This document shows positions 53,367-61,849 of a DNA stretch of 64,000 bases, piece after piece. Source of the DNA: Streptomyces avicenniae (GTDB lineage: Bacteria; Actinomycetota; Actinomycetes; Streptomycetales; Streptomycetaceae); NCBI RefSeq assembly GCF_000719135.1, contig NZ_JOEK01000005.1:208355-272354 (forward strand). The letters are read 5' to 3'. The translations under genes and the position numbers were made by a program. Each line of letters opens with the position of its first letter. Position 1 is the first letter of the stretch. The notes below the pieces were generated by a model. The model made no database searches, was not told where the DNA came from, and saw nothing but the letters and a program-made list of their open reading frames with translations.

Positions 53367-54395
53367 ATGGCCAGGCCACGCCCCATCGAGCCGCGCACCT
53401 CCCGGTCCGCCGCCCGGAGCGGCTGGTTCACCCTCCGCAGGCGCGCGGACACGGACGGCACACCGGCCCACGACGCCGCGCGGCCCCACTCCGCGCCGCC
53501 CGCCCCCCGCAGGGCCAGGCAGGAGCTCGCGGGCGAGGCGTCCGCCGAGGCGGCGCGTGAACAACTCGCGACGCAGGACGCCGAGGTCGCCGAGAACGCG
53601 GCGTCCGCCTTCCCCGACCCCGGGGACACCAGGGGCGCCGCCTTCTTCGACCTCGACAACACGGTCATGCAGGGCGCGGCGATCTTCCATCTCGGCCGCG
53701 GCCTGTACAAGCGGAAGTTCTTCCAGAAGCGCGAGCTGGTGAAGTTCGCCTGGCAGCAGGCGTACTTCCGCCTCGCGGGCGCCGAGCACGCGGGCCACAT
53801 GCAGGACGCGCGGGACAGCGCCCTGTCCATCGTGCGCGGCCACAGCGTCGAGGAACTGACCGCCATCGCCGAGGACATCTACGACGAGTACATGGCCGCC
53901 CGCATCTGGCCCGGCACCCGTGCCCTCGCCCAGGCGCACCTCGACGCGGGGCAGCGCGTCTGGCTCGTGACCGCCGCGCCGGTCGAGACGGCCCGCATCG
54001 TCGCCCGCCGCCTCGGCCTGACCGGCGCGCTCGGCACGGTCGCGGAGTCCGTGGACGGCGTCTACACCGGCCGCCTCGTCGGCGAACCGCTGCACGGCCC
54101 GGCCAAGGCGATCGCCGTGCGGTCGCTGGCCGAGACCGAGGACCTGGACCTGTCGCGCTGCGCCGCGTACAGCGACTCGGCGAACGACATCCCGCTGCTG
54201 TCGCTTGTCGGTTATCCCTACGCGATCAATCCTGACAGCAAGTTGCGCGCGCACGCCCGCGAAATGGGCTGGCGCCTGCGCGACTACCGCACGGGCCGCA
54301 AGGCCGTCCGTGTCGGGGTTCCGGCGGCGGCGGGAGCGGGTGCCGTGGCCGGTGGGGCGATGGCGGCGCTCGCCCTGCAACGGCGCCGCCGGTAG
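53367..54395 (+). CDS. HAD-IB family phosphatase with C-terminal membrane helix
   Basis: This 342-residue SerB-like HAD hydrolase has motif I FFDLDNTVMQG (nucleophile Asp), motif II in WLVTAAPVE, and motif III in AAYSDSANDIPLLSLVG. An N-terminal basic/Ala-rich segment of about 90 residues precedes the domain, and a Gly/Ala-rich hydrophobic tail (AAAGAGAVAGGAMAALALQ) could insert in the membrane. The substrate is probably a small phosphomonoester. ATG 53367 is the first codon after the divergent promoter region. The gene precedes bldN, as in other streptomycetes as far as I recall. Confidence 0.87.
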   Translation: MARPRPIEPRTSRSAARSGWFTLRRRADTDGTPAHDAARPHSAPPAPRRARQELAGEASAEAAREQLATQDAEVAENAASAFPDPGDTRGAAFFDLDNTVMQGAAIFHLGRGLYKRKFFQKRELVKFAWQQAYFRLAGAEHAGHMQDARDSALSIVRGHSVEELTAIAEDIYDEYMAARIWPGTRALAQAHLDAGQRVWLVTAAPVETARIVARRLGLTGALGTVAESVDGVYTGRLVGEPLHGPAKAIAVRSLAETEDLDLSRCAAYSDSANDIPLLSLVGYPYAINPDSKLRAHAREMGWRLRDYRTGRKAVRVGVPAAAGAGAVAGGAMAALALQRRRR

Positions 54396-54747
54396 CGGCT
54401 GTCCGCCGCCCGCCCGGGGGCCGCGCGCACCGCGCTTCCCCGCATTCCGAGTGCCTTACCCCACGGCGGCGCCCGGCAGACCTCCCCACCGCCATTGATC
54501 AATCTCGGTCATCCGATCACGCCTGCGATCACTGAATGATCAGGTATGGCATGGCGAATGCGTGGCGATGTGAACACAACGTGTCACAGTTCAAAGCTAT
54601 TCGGCGATTTTCGCAACTACGCGTAGCACCGTCAGCACGAAGCGTTATTCTCCTCAGACGCAATCCGGTCCCCAGCCGTTCCCCTCCAGGAGACGGGTGA
54701 CGGACCCGCCACTGCACGTGTTGGAAGCTTAAGCCTCTGGGAGTCCC
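54396..54747. promoter_or_regulatory. Intergenic region upstream of bldN
   Basis: This 352-bp gene-free region probably holds the bldN promoter(s). It contains a TTGATCAA palindrome (54495-54502) and two direct CGATCAC repeats 12 bp apart (54514-54520, 54526-54532). There is also an imperfect dyad GTGAACACAACGTGTCAC (54570-54587) and the palindrome CTACGCGTAG (54617-54626). BldD is known to repress bldN in S. coelicolor; which of these is its site cannot be decided here. Confidence 0.55.
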
Positions 54748-55620
54748 GTGTACCCACACGTCGGGGTTGACGCCTCGGGCCTGGCTGCGCCGCGCTCAAC
54801 GGTCCTCGACCGATTGCGCGCCCTCGTCCCCACCGCGTATGCCGTCCCCCCCCTCGCCGCCACACCCATCGCCGCAATCCCAGCCGTACCCGCAGTACCC
54901 GCCGCACCCCCCGCACCCGTCGTCCCCGCCTACGCGCTCGCCGACCAGGCGGCGGACACCGGCACCCCGGCCCCCGCCCCGGCGGACACCGCAGCCACCG
55001 GCACCGCGGGCAGACGTGCCCGCGCCGGAGCCGCCGGCACCTCCACCGCGCGCAGGCCGGCGGCCGACAGCGACAGCCGCCGCATGATGGACCTGGTCGA
55101 ACGCGCCCAGGGCGGCGAGGCGGAGGCGTTCGGCTGCCTCTACGACCACTACGCCGACACCGTCTACCGGTACATCTACTACCGCGTCGGCGGCCGGGCC
55201 ACGGCCGAGGACCTCACCAGTGAGACCTTCCTGCGCGCGCTGCGCCGCATCGGCACGTTCACCTGGCAGGGCCGCGACTTCGGCGCCTGGCTGGTCACCA
55301 TCGCCCGCAACCTGGTCGCCGACCACTTCAAGTCGAGCCGCTTCCGGCTCGAAGTGACCACCGGCGAGATGCTCGACGCGAACGAGGTCGAGCGCAGCCC
55401 CGAGGAGTCCGTCCTCGAATCCCTCGCCAACTCCGCCCTCCTCGACGCGGTCCGCAAGCTCAACCCACAGCAGCAGGAGTGCGTCACCCTCCGCTTCCTC
55501 CAGGGGCTCTCGGTCGCCGAGACGGCCCGGGTCATGGGGAAGAACGAGGGCGCCATCAAGACGCTCCAGTACCGCGCCGTCCGCACCCTCGCCCGCCTGC
55601 TGCCCGACGACGCCCGCTGA
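54748..55620 (+). CDS. bldN: Developmental ECF-type sigma factor BldN (pro-sigma)
   Basis: This 290-residue sigma factor governs aerial mycelium formation through chaplin, rodlin and bldM genes. The start MYPHVGVDASGLAAPR is the recognised BldN N-terminus. The first about 110 residues are an Ala/Pro-rich pro-region removed by proteolysis in S. coelicolor. Sigma-2 covers about 125-190 (YDHYADTVYRYIYYRVGG) and sigma-4 about 230-285 (PQQQECVTLRFLQGLSVAET through GAIKTLQYRAVRTLARLL). GTG 54748 follows GGGAG. The rsbN anti-sigma gene lies downstream after 240 bp with its own BldN-type promoter. Confidence 0.95.
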   Translation: MYPHVGVDASGLAAPRSTVLDRLRALVPTAYAVPPLAATPIAAIPAVPAVPAAPPAPVVPAYALADQAADTGTPAPAPADTAATGTAGRRARAGAAGTSTARRPAADSDSRRMMDLVERAQGGEAEAFGCLYDHYADTVYRYIYYRVGGRATAEDLTSETFLRALRRIGTFTWQGRDFGAWLVTIARNLVADHFKSSRFRLEVTTGEMLDANEVERSPEESVLESLANSALLDAVRKLNPQQQECVTLRFLQGLSVAETARVMGKNEGAIKTLQYRAVRTLARLLPDDAR

Positions 55621-55690
55621 GCGACGTTTCCGCCACACCTTCCCACGCTTGGTGAGCAAGCTCTACCAATCAGTCACATAATCTGCCAGC

Positions 55691-55719
55691 CGTAACCCGA
55701 GTGCCTGTCCGCTCGTTGT
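55691..55719 (+). promoter_or_regulatory. Predicted BldN-dependent promoter of rsbN
   Basis: CGTAAC (55691-55696), a 17-bp spacer and CGTTGT (55714-55719) fit the BldN-type pattern CGTAAC-N16/17-CGTTGA with one mismatch. Dependence of rsbN on BldN is known in Streptomyces, giving a feedback loop. Confidence 0.75.
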
Positions 55720-55743
55720 CGGGTTCGTGGGCTTCCTACAGCC

Positions 55744-55792
55744 GGGTCCTGGCCATGGCTTTCACCCGTCCGGGTGGACATGGCCAGGACCC
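55744..55792. repeat. 49-bp perfect-armed inverted repeat between bldN and rsbN
   Basis: GGGTCCTGGCCATG (55744-55757) and CATGGCCAGGACCC (55779-55792) are perfectly complementary. An inner CACCCG/CGGGTG stem (55763-55768, 55771-55776) extends the hairpin. It lies inside the predicted rsbN leader, downstream of the BldN-type promoter, and may terminate bldN transcripts or control rsbN. Confidence 0.9.
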
Positions 55793-55860
55793 GAAACCTC
55801 TGTCCTGTGTAGGGAGTCGTTCTTGTGATGAGAAGCCTGTGACGAGAGGAGGTGCCGCCC

Positions 55861-57114
55861 GTGATCGGTTCCGTGTCGGCGAACCGCCGGGCCAACGCCT
55901 TCGCCCATCTCCTCGACGAACCGCGGCTCGCCGAGCCGCGGTCAGGGGATCCGGCGACGGCGGCGGACATCCCGGCGGACGCCCGCGACCAGACCGCGCT
56001 GCTGGCGGTCGCGGACCGGCTGGCGGCCCTGCCACGGCCGGAGCTGGCCCCCGAGACCAAGGTGGCCCAGCGCGCCGGACTGCTCGCCGCGATGCAGGAG
56101 GCGTTCGCCGATGGGACGGCGGCCGAGAGCCCGCCGCGCGCCGAGCAGGTCCCCGCCCAGCGGCGCCCGCGGGGCGGCCGAGGACTCCACCGCGCCGTCC
56201 AGGGCGGCGCGCTGGCCAGACTGCGGCCGAGATCCCGCCTGACGAAGGGGCTCGCGGCCGGTGGGCTCACCATGGGGGTCGCGGCCGGTGCCTTCGGCGG
56301 TGTCGCCGCCGCCAGCACCGACGCGCTCCCCGGTGACACGCTCTACGGCCTCAAGCGCGGGATGGAGGACCTCCGGCTCGACTTCGCCGACGGCGACACC
56401 GACCGGGGCCGCGTCCATCTCGACCTCGCCTCCACCCGGATGAGCGAGGCCCGCCGCCTCCTGGAGCGCGGACGGTCCGGCCCGCTGGACCTCGACGACC
56501 TCGCCGAGATCCGCCGTGCCCTGTCCAGCATGTGCGACGACGTGGCCGCGGGCCACCGGCTGCTCTCCCAGGCGTACGCGGCGGACGGCTCGCTCGGGCC
56601 GATCCAGTCGCTGTCCGCCTTCTCGGAAGGCCACCGGAACACCTGGACCCTGATCCGCCGCCAGCTCCCGCCAGAACTGCGGGACGTCGGCACCGAGGTC
56701 AGCCACGTCTTCGACCGCATGGACGACGACATCGCACCGCTCCAGTCCCTGCTGCCCGCCGAGCCACGGCGCGCGGCAGCCGCCGACGCGGGCACCGGCC
56801 CGCCCGCCGGTACCGACGCCGACGCCTCCGCGTCCACCACCCCGTCGTCACCCACCCCCCCGAGCGGTGACGACAGCCCGGCGGCCGGCCCGGACGAACG
56901 GCGCACCCCGGCGGAACGGGACGGGCTCCTCGGCGGAGTCGATCTCCTCGACCCGGAGCCCGGCACACCGGGCGAATCCACCGAGGAGGCACCGAGCAGC
57001 CGTCCCACGACACCCCGCGCCCAACTCCCGCAGCCGGACATCACCATCCCCCCACTGGTGGACGACCTGCTGCCCGGCCTCGGCCTGGACGTCGGGGAGC
57101 GCGACCAGGACTGA
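55861..57114 (+). CDS. rsbN: Anti-sigma factor RsbN (DUF5667)
   Basis: This 417-residue membrane anti-sigma factor of BldN has an N-terminal cytoplasmic sigma-binding domain (about 1-85: VIGSVSANRRANAFAHLLDE). A basic linker, one membrane helix (about 128-150: LTKGLAAGGLTMGVAAGAFG) and an extracytoplasmic DUF5667 region starting ASTDALPGDTLYGLKRGMED follow. The C-terminal about 110 residues are Pro/Ser/Thr-rich. GTG 55861 is fixed by AGGAGG a few bases upstream; in-frame GTG 55852 would overlap that site. It sequesters mature BldN at the membrane. Confidence 0.93.
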   Translation: MIGSVSANRRANAFAHLLDEPRLAEPRSGDPATAADIPADARDQTALLAVADRLAALPRPELAPETKVAQRAGLLAAMQEAFADGTAAESPPRAEQVPAQRRPRGGRGLHRAVQGGALARLRPRSRLTKGLAAGGLTMGVAAGAFGGVAAASTDALPGDTLYGLKRGMEDLRLDFADGDTDRGRVHLDLASTRMSEARRLLERGRSGPLDLDDLAEIRRALSSMCDDVAAGHRLLSQAYAADGSLGPIQSLSAFSEGHRNTWTLIRRQLPPELRDVGTEVSHVFDRMDDDIAPLQSLLPAEPRRAAAADAGTGPPAGTDADASASTTPSSPTPPSGDDSPAAGPDERRTPAERDGLLGGVDLLDPEPGTPGESTEEAPSSRPTTPRAQLPQPDITIPPLVDDLLPGLGLDVGERDQD

Positions 57115-57143
57115 AGCGTGTTGCAGTACTGGCCCGCGCGGCG

Positions 57144-57175
57144 CGCCCTCCCCGGGCCTTCCCCCGGGGAGGGCG
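57144..57175. terminator. Hairpin terminator after rsbN
   Basis: CGCCCTCCCCGGG (57144-57156) pairs perfectly with CCCGGGGAGGGCG (57163-57175), 30 bp after the rsbN stop. Confidence 0.85.
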
Positions 57176-57261
57176 TCCGCACGCCCGCGTCCCTGACCCC
57201 TTGAGCCGACGCCGCCTCGCCGTCGAGACTCGTAGGACCGGCTTCGCGAAGGAGTTGTCCC

Positions 57262-57714
57262 GTGGGTGGGGAATCACTGTTCTACCGACCGAGGAACTCG
57301 CTGGCGACCACCATCCGCGCCTACCTGGGCGGGCCGACACCGAGCCGCGGCGACGACCCCGCCGTGTGCTTCTCCCCCGAAGGGGTCGAACACCACGAGT
57401 CGTACGGACGCGGCCCGACCACCCGCCTGAGCTGGAACGACGTCCGGGCGGTCGCCGTCCTGCCAGGACCGGTCGAGGGCCGTTCCGCCCTGTGCGTGTA
57501 CCCGCTCCACGAATTACCCGGGCCCGCCATCGCGCCAGGAGAGCTGTGGACCGGCGTCGGGCCAGGTCTCGCGGTGCACCTGACAGCCCTGTTCGGCACG
57601 CCGCTCGCGGTGCACCTCCACCATGTGAGGGGCCCGTCGCTGCGGAAGCTCGCCGCGCGCCTGCCGACCTGGACGGACGGCAGGACGGCCCTCACCGCGG
57701 CACGTCCGGCCTGA
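57262..57714 (+). CDS. Hypothetical protein
   Basis: This 150-residue protein starts at GTG 57262, preceded by AAGGAG at 7 bp. It has no signal peptide or membrane helix. The sequence suggests a PH-like or small beta domain (AVCFSPEGVEHHESYGRGPTTRLSWNDVRAVAVLPG, written here in parts: SPEGVEHHES and RLSWNDVRAVAVLPG). The W-x-D-V-R-A pattern is common in bacterial PH-like proteins. No family name is secure. It lies between the rsbN terminator and a convergent XRE regulator. Confidence 0.7.
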   Translation: MGGESLFYRPRNSLATTIRAYLGGPTPSRGDDPAVCFSPEGVEHHESYGRGPTTRLSWNDVRAVAVLPGPVEGRSALCVYPLHELPGPAIAPGELWTGVGPGLAVHLTALFGTPLAVHLHHVRGPSLRKLAARLPTWTDGRTALTAARPA

Positions 57715-57720
57715 CGCCGC

Positions 57721-58566
57721 TCAGGCGAGCCGTTCCGCGGCGGCCGGGGTCCGTACGGTCAACGCCCCGAGCCGTTCCGCCGTGCCCGTGCCCGGCTCGG
57801 GCGTGTAGACGACGAGGAGTTGGTCCTCGTCCGCGGGCGCGCGCAGCGTCTCGTAGGCGAACGTCAGGTCGCCCGCCGTCGCATGCCGCAGCCGCTTCAC
57901 GCCGAACGTCTTCTCCGTCACGCCCTGGTCGGCCCACAGCCGTCTGAAGTCCTCGCTCAGCACGGCCAGTTCATCGACCAGCGCGGCGAGTCGCCCGTCC
58001 TGCGGATGCCGCCCCGCCGCCAGCCGCAGGAACGCCACGCACTCCGCCGCCACCAGCGGCCACTCCGGGTAGAGGACGCGGGACGCGGGATCGAGGAAGC
58101 AGTGCCGGGGGATGTCGGGCGTGCCGGGGCCCATCCCCGAGAAGCCCATCACGGCGTCCCCCGCCGCGTTCCACGCGAGCACGTCCATCCGGCGCCCCAG
58201 GACGAACGCGGGCGTCCCCGCCATCCCGTCGAGCAGCAGCCGCAGCCCCGGCCGCACCTCCTCGGCGCCCGGCGGCACGCCACCGCGCCGCGCGGGACGG
58301 GCCAGCGCGTACAGGTACTCACGCTCCGCGCCGTCCAGCCGCAGCACCCGCGCGATCGCGTCGAGCACCGCGTCCGAGACGCTGGGCCCGCGCCCCTGTT
58401 CGAGGCGCACGTAGTAGTCCACGCTCACCCCGGCCAGTTGCGCCACCTCCTCGCGGCGCAGGCCGGGCACCCGCCGCCTGCCGTGCTCCGGCAGCCCCAC
58501 GTCCCCGGGCAGCAGGCGCGCGCGGCGTGAGCGCAGGAAGTCCCCGATGTGTGCGTCCGTAGGCAT
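57721..58566 (-). CDS. XRE-family regulator with MmyB-like ligand domain
   Basis: This 281-residue regulator has an N-terminal HTH (about 28-70: GLRREEVAQLAGVSVDYYVR followed by LEQGRGPSVS) and a C-terminal MmyB-like domain (from about 105: FVLGRRMDVLAWNAAGDAVM). ATG 58566 gives the usual MPTDAHIGDFLRSRR start. It is divergent from an SDR gene at 58706, and MmyB-like regulators frequently control such adjacent SDR genes. The ligand is probably a fatty-acid-like or other small hydrophobic molecule, by family only. Confidence 0.9.
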   Translation of the reverse strand: MPTDAHIGDFLRSRRARLLPGDVGLPEHGRRRVPGLRREEVAQLAGVSVDYYVRLEQGRGPSVSDAVLDAIARVLRLDGAEREYLYALARPARRGGVPPGAEEVRPGLRLLLDGMAGTPAFVLGRRMDVLAWNAAGDAVMGFSGMGPGTPDIPRHCFLDPASRVLYPEWPLVAAECVAFLRLAAGRHPQDGRLAALVDELAVLSEDFRRLWADQGVTEKTFGVKRLRHATAGDLTFAYETLRAPADEDQLLVVYTPEPGTGTAERLGALTVRTPAAAERLA

Positions 58567-58705
58567 ACGCCCGAGCGTAGACGGGCCAGGGTGGTTCCGG
58601 CAGACCCAGGAAAACCGTCCCCCTGCCTCGGCCGGGCGCGGCGTACGAGGGTGGTCCACGCCGGGCGGAACACCCCCGGCGCACCCACCGCACACGGAGC
58701 ACGCC

Positions 58706-59467
58706 ATGTCCTACGCAGACCTCGCAGGCCGCACCGCCCTCGTCACCGGAGCCGCCAGCGGCATGGGCGCCGCCACCGCGCGCGCCCTGGCGGCCCACGG
58801 CGTCCGCGTCGTCCTCACCGCCCGCCGCGCCGAGCGGCTGACCGCCCTGGCCGCCGAGCTGGAGGCGGCGGGCGGCAGGGCCCTGGCCGTCGCCGCCGAC
58901 GTCACGGACGCGGACGCCGTACGGGCCGCCGCCGACCGGGCGCACGACGCGTTCGGCCGCGTCGATCTGGTCGTCGCCGCCGCCGGTGTCATGCTGCCCA
59001 ACCCCATCGCCGCCGGACGGGCCGACGAGTGGCGGCGCATGATCGACACCAACCTCACCGGCGCGCTCAACGTCATCGGCGCCCTCACCCCCGACCTCGT
59101 CGCCGCCGCGGCCGACGGCGCGCCCGCCGACGTCGTGACCGTCTCCTCGATCGGCGCGCACATCCCCTTCGCCGACTACGCCGTCTACGGCGCCACCAAG
59201 GCCGCCCTCACCTACCTCGCGCAGTCGCTGCGCACCGAGTTCGGCCCGCGCGACGTGCGCGTCACCAACATCGAGCCGGGCCTGACCGACTCCGAGCTCG
59301 CCGGGCACGTGGACAACGCCGCCCTGGCCGGGCAACTGGACGGCATGGCCGACGCGTTCGGCACCCTGGCGGCCGACGACATCGCGGACCTCGTCACCTA
59401 CACGGTCAGCCGGCCCCGGCACGTCAACCTGCGGCAGATCGTCGCCCTGCCCACCCGCCAGGCGTGA
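58706..59467 (+). CDS. Short-chain dehydrogenase/reductase
   Basis: This 253-residue oxidoreductase has the cofactor motif TGAASGMGAATARALA, an AAAG version of NNAG in VVAAAGVMLPNP, and catalytic Ser and Y-x-x-x-K in VSSIGAHIPFADYAVYGATK. TARRAER after strand 2 suggests NADP. ATG 58706 is the start of the conserved domain and lies 139 bp from the divergent XRE gene, which probably regulates it. It converges with the acyltransferase gene with almost no spacer. Confidence 0.92.
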   Translation: MSYADLAGRTALVTGAASGMGAATARALAAHGVRVVLTARRAERLTALAAELEAAGGRALAVAADVTDADAVRAAADRAHDAFGRVDLVVAAAGVMLPNPIAAGRADEWRRMIDTNLTGALNVIGALTPDLVAAAADGAPADVVTVSSIGAHIPFADYAVYGATKAALTYLAQSLRTEFGPRDVRVTNIEPGLTDSELAGHVDNAALAGQLDGMADAFGTLAADDIADLVTYTVSRPRHVNLRQIVALPTRQA

Positions 59468-59471
59468 CCCG

Positions 59472-60440
59472 TCAGAAGAAGACGGAACGCCGCCCGACCA
59501 GCAGCTTGTACAGCGTGTGCTGGATCGTCTCGCGCACCTGGTCGGTCAGTTGGAACATCAGCATCGGGTCCTCGGCCGCCTCCGCGGGCCGGTCCCTGGT
59601 CTCGACCGGCTCGCCGAACTGGATCGTCCACTTCGTCGGCAGCGGCACCGCGCCCAGCGGCCCGAGCCACGGGAACGTCGGCGTCACCGGGAAGTACGGC
59701 AGGCCCAACAGCCGTGCGAGCACCCGCGAGTTGCCCAGCATGGGGTAGATCTCCTCGGCGCCGACGATCGCGCACGGCACGATCGGGACGCCCGCGCGCA
59801 GCGCCGTCGCGACGAAGCCGCCGCGCCCGAAGCGCTGCAACTTGTAGCGCTCGGCGTAGGGCTTCCCCAGCCCCTTGAAGCCCTCGGGCATGACGCCGAC
59901 CAGCTCGCCCCTGTCGAGGAGTTCCCTGGCGTCCTCGGCGCAGGCCAGCGTGTGCCCGGCCTTGCGCGCCAACCCGTTGACGACGGGCAGTTGGAGGACG
60001 AGGTCGGCGGCCAGCAGCCGCAGGTGCCGCTGCGCCGGGTGCGTGTCGCGGACGGCGACCTGGAGCATCAGCCCGTCCCAGGGCAGCGTGCCCGAGTGGT
60101 TCGCGACGATCAGGGCGCCGCCGTCCGCCGGGATGTTCTCGATGCCGCGCACCTCGACGCGGAAGTACTTCTCGAACAGGGGCCGCAGCAGCGTCATCAG
60201 GACCTCGTCGGTGAGGTCCTGGTCGAAGCCGAAGTCGTCCACCTCGTAGTCGCCGGTGACGCGGCGGCGCAGGAACGCGAGACCGCGCGCCACCGCCCGG
60301 TCGAGCCCGCCCGCCTCCGCGGGGGCCGCGGCGCCCCCGGCGCCCTCGCCGTCCGCCTGCCGGGGCACGGCCCCGCCCGCGGCGCGCTCCCGCGTCCTGC
60401 GGGCGCCCTCCTCGAAGGGGATGACCTTCGCGTCAGCCAC
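59472..60440 (-). CDS. Lysophospholipid acyltransferase family protein
   Basis: This 322-residue PlsC-type acyltransferase has motif I IVANHSGTLPWDGLML, motif III VMPEGFKGLGKPY, and a later VPIVPCAIVGAEEIYP. The N-terminal about 55 residues are charged and disordered. GTG 60440 (VADAKVIPFEEG) lies inside the end of the upstream epimerase gene with an 8-bp overlap. The pair acyltransferase plus NAD-dependent epimerase is a conserved streptomycete unit; a role in phospholipid or glycolipid assembly is inferred. Confidence 0.88.
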   Translation of the reverse strand: MADAKVIPFEEGARRTRERAAGGAVPRQADGEGAGGAAAPAEAGGLDRAVARGLAFLRRRVTGDYEVDDFGFDQDLTDEVLMTLLRPLFEKYFRVEVRGIENIPADGGALIVANHSGTLPWDGLMLQVAVRDTHPAQRHLRLLAADLVLQLPVVNGLARKAGHTLACAEDARELLDRGELVGVMPEGFKGLGKPYAERYKLQRFGRGGFVATALRAGVPIVPCAIVGAEEIYPMLGNSRVLARLLGLPYFPVTPTFPWLGPLGAVPLPTKWTIQFGEPVETRDRPAEAAEDPMLMFQLTDQVRETIQHTLYKLLVGRRSVFF

Positions 60441-61476
60441 GGCGCAGCGCCTCCTCGGCACGTTCGACGGCCCGTCCCAGCAGGGCGGGCGGCAGGAGCC
60501 CGGGGCCGTGGACCGCCGCGAAGTCGGCGAACGCCTCGGCGGTGGTGTATTCGAGCGGACCGCCGGTCGCGGCCCGCAGCGCGTCGGTCCTGACGACGCG
60601 GCCGTGCGTCAGCGTCCTGAACAGCTCGCCGGACAGGCCGTGCACGCCCAGCGCGCGCAGTCCCGGCCCCAGCCAGGGCGTCAGGGGCCGCGCCACCGGG
60701 ACGGTCGGCCGTCCGAGACGGCGGGCGGCCTGGGAGAGCAACAGCACGCCGTCCCCGGCCACGTTGTACGTGCCGGGGGCCAACGCGCCGCGGCCCTGGC
60801 CCCGTACGGCCCGGCACAGGACGTCCACCGCGTCCTGTTCGTGCACGAACTGGAGGCGCGGGTCGAAGCCGAACACGGTCGGCAGCACGGGGAGCCTGAA
60901 GTACGCGGCGAGCGGTCCTTCGGCGCCAGGCCCGAGGACGTGCGCGAGTCGCAGGACGGTCACCGCCACGTCGGGGCAGCGGCGCGCGAAGCCGCGCAGG
61001 TACCCCTCGATCTCGACGACGTCCTGTGCGAAGCCGCCACCGGCGGGGGCCGCGAGGCGGCTGGTCTCGTCCGCCACGGCCGGGTCGCGCGGGGAGTTCC
61101 CGTAGACCAGGGTGCTGGACGCGACGACGACGCGGCGCAGGGTGGGGATCTTCTGGCAGGCGCCGAGCAGTTGGAGCGTCCCGAGGACGTTGATCTCCTT
61201 GACGGCCGCCCGGCCGCCGCCGTGCGGCCCGGCCGTGGCGTGCACGTCGAGGTGCACGACGGTGTCCACCGCGTGCTGGGCGAGGACGGCGACGATCGAC
61301 GGCTGCCGGAGGTCGGCCCGGACGAAGCGGAACGATTCCGCTCGCCCGGGAAGCCGATCCGGCGGCACGGCGTCCACGCCGATGACCCGTTCCACGTCCG
61401 GCTCTTTCACGAGCCGCCGCAGGAACCGGCCGGCGAGCTGCCGGGCGGCGCCCGTCACGAGCACGGTTCTGCCCAT
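60433..61476 (-). CDS. NAD-dependent epimerase/dehydratase family protein
   Basis: This 347-residue extended-SDR protein begins MGRTVLVTGAARQLAGRFLR. Its cofactor motif is TGAARQLAG, slightly divergent from TGxxGxxG, so NAD binding may be altered. VVVASSTLVYGNSP has the usual Ser, but no clear Y-x-x-x-K follows, which makes classical epimerase chemistry doubtful. ATG 61476 follows a run of guanines. It overlaps the downstream acyltransferase start by 8 bp. Confidence 0.85.
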   Translation of the reverse strand: MGRTVLVTGAARQLAGRFLRRLVKEPDVERVIGVDAVPPDRLPGRAESFRFVRADLRQPSIVAVLAQHAVDTVVHLDVHATAGPHGGGRAAVKEINVLGTLQLLGACQKIPTLRRVVVASSTLVYGNSPRDPAVADETSRLAAPAGGGFAQDVVEIEGYLRGFARRCPDVAVTVLRLAHVLGPGAEGPLAAYFRLPVLPTVFGFDPRLQFVHEQDAVDVLCRAVRGQGRGALAPGTYNVAGDGVLLLSQAARRLGRPTVPVARPLTPWLGPGLRALGVHGLSGELFRTLTHGRVVRTDALRAATGGPLEYTTAEAFADFAAVHGPGLLPPALLGRAVERAEEALRRG

Positions 61477-61515
61477 GAAACCCCCCTGCCCCAGGCTTCC
61501 GGGCACCAAGCCTAC

Positions 61516-61547
61516 GGCCCTCCCGTCGCCGTTCGGACGGGAGGGCC
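61516..61547. terminator. Hairpin terminator after bS22 gene
   Basis: GGCCCTCCCGTC (61516-61527) pairs perfectly with GACGGGAGGGCC (61536-61547), between the bS22 gene and the epimerase gene on the minus strand. Confidence 0.85.
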
Positions 61548-61563
61548 GGTCAGCGGCGCTCGC

Positions 61564-61662
61564 TCACTTCTTGTTGCGGCGCTGGACGCGCGTGCGCTTC
61601 AGAAGCTTGCGGTGCTTCTTCTTCGCCATTCGCTTGCGCCGCTTTTTGATAACAGAGCCCAC
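61564..61662 (-). CDS. Small ribosomal protein bS22 (AURKAIP1/COX24 domain)
   Basis: This 32-residue, extremely basic protein starts at GTG 61662 with GAGGG upstream. The sequence starts [19 protein letters not shown] and ends [10 protein letters not shown], with over half Lys/Arg. It matches the actinobacterial 30S protein bS22 (AURKAIP1/COX24 family), which binds near the decoding centre of the small subunit. It is too short for ordinary ORF calling. It lies downstream of the bdtA-like gene on the same strand and ends before a strong hairpin. Confidence 0.93.
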   Translation of the reverse strand: MGSVIKKRRKRMAKKKHRKLLKRTRVQRRNKK

Positions 61663-61849
61663 GACTACCCTCGCTCACTTCGCTTTCCCGGTGCGGGGCG
61701 TCGGAGCCCACACGACCTACATGCGCCCAGCCTACCGGTCACCGAGTGATACGGGTTAATCGAGGGGTCGAGGAGAGCTCCGGCCGCGGCGCCGCGTCAC
61801 GCCGCGCGCGGGGTTTCCACGGTCACCGCGGGCCGGAGGTATTCCGTGT

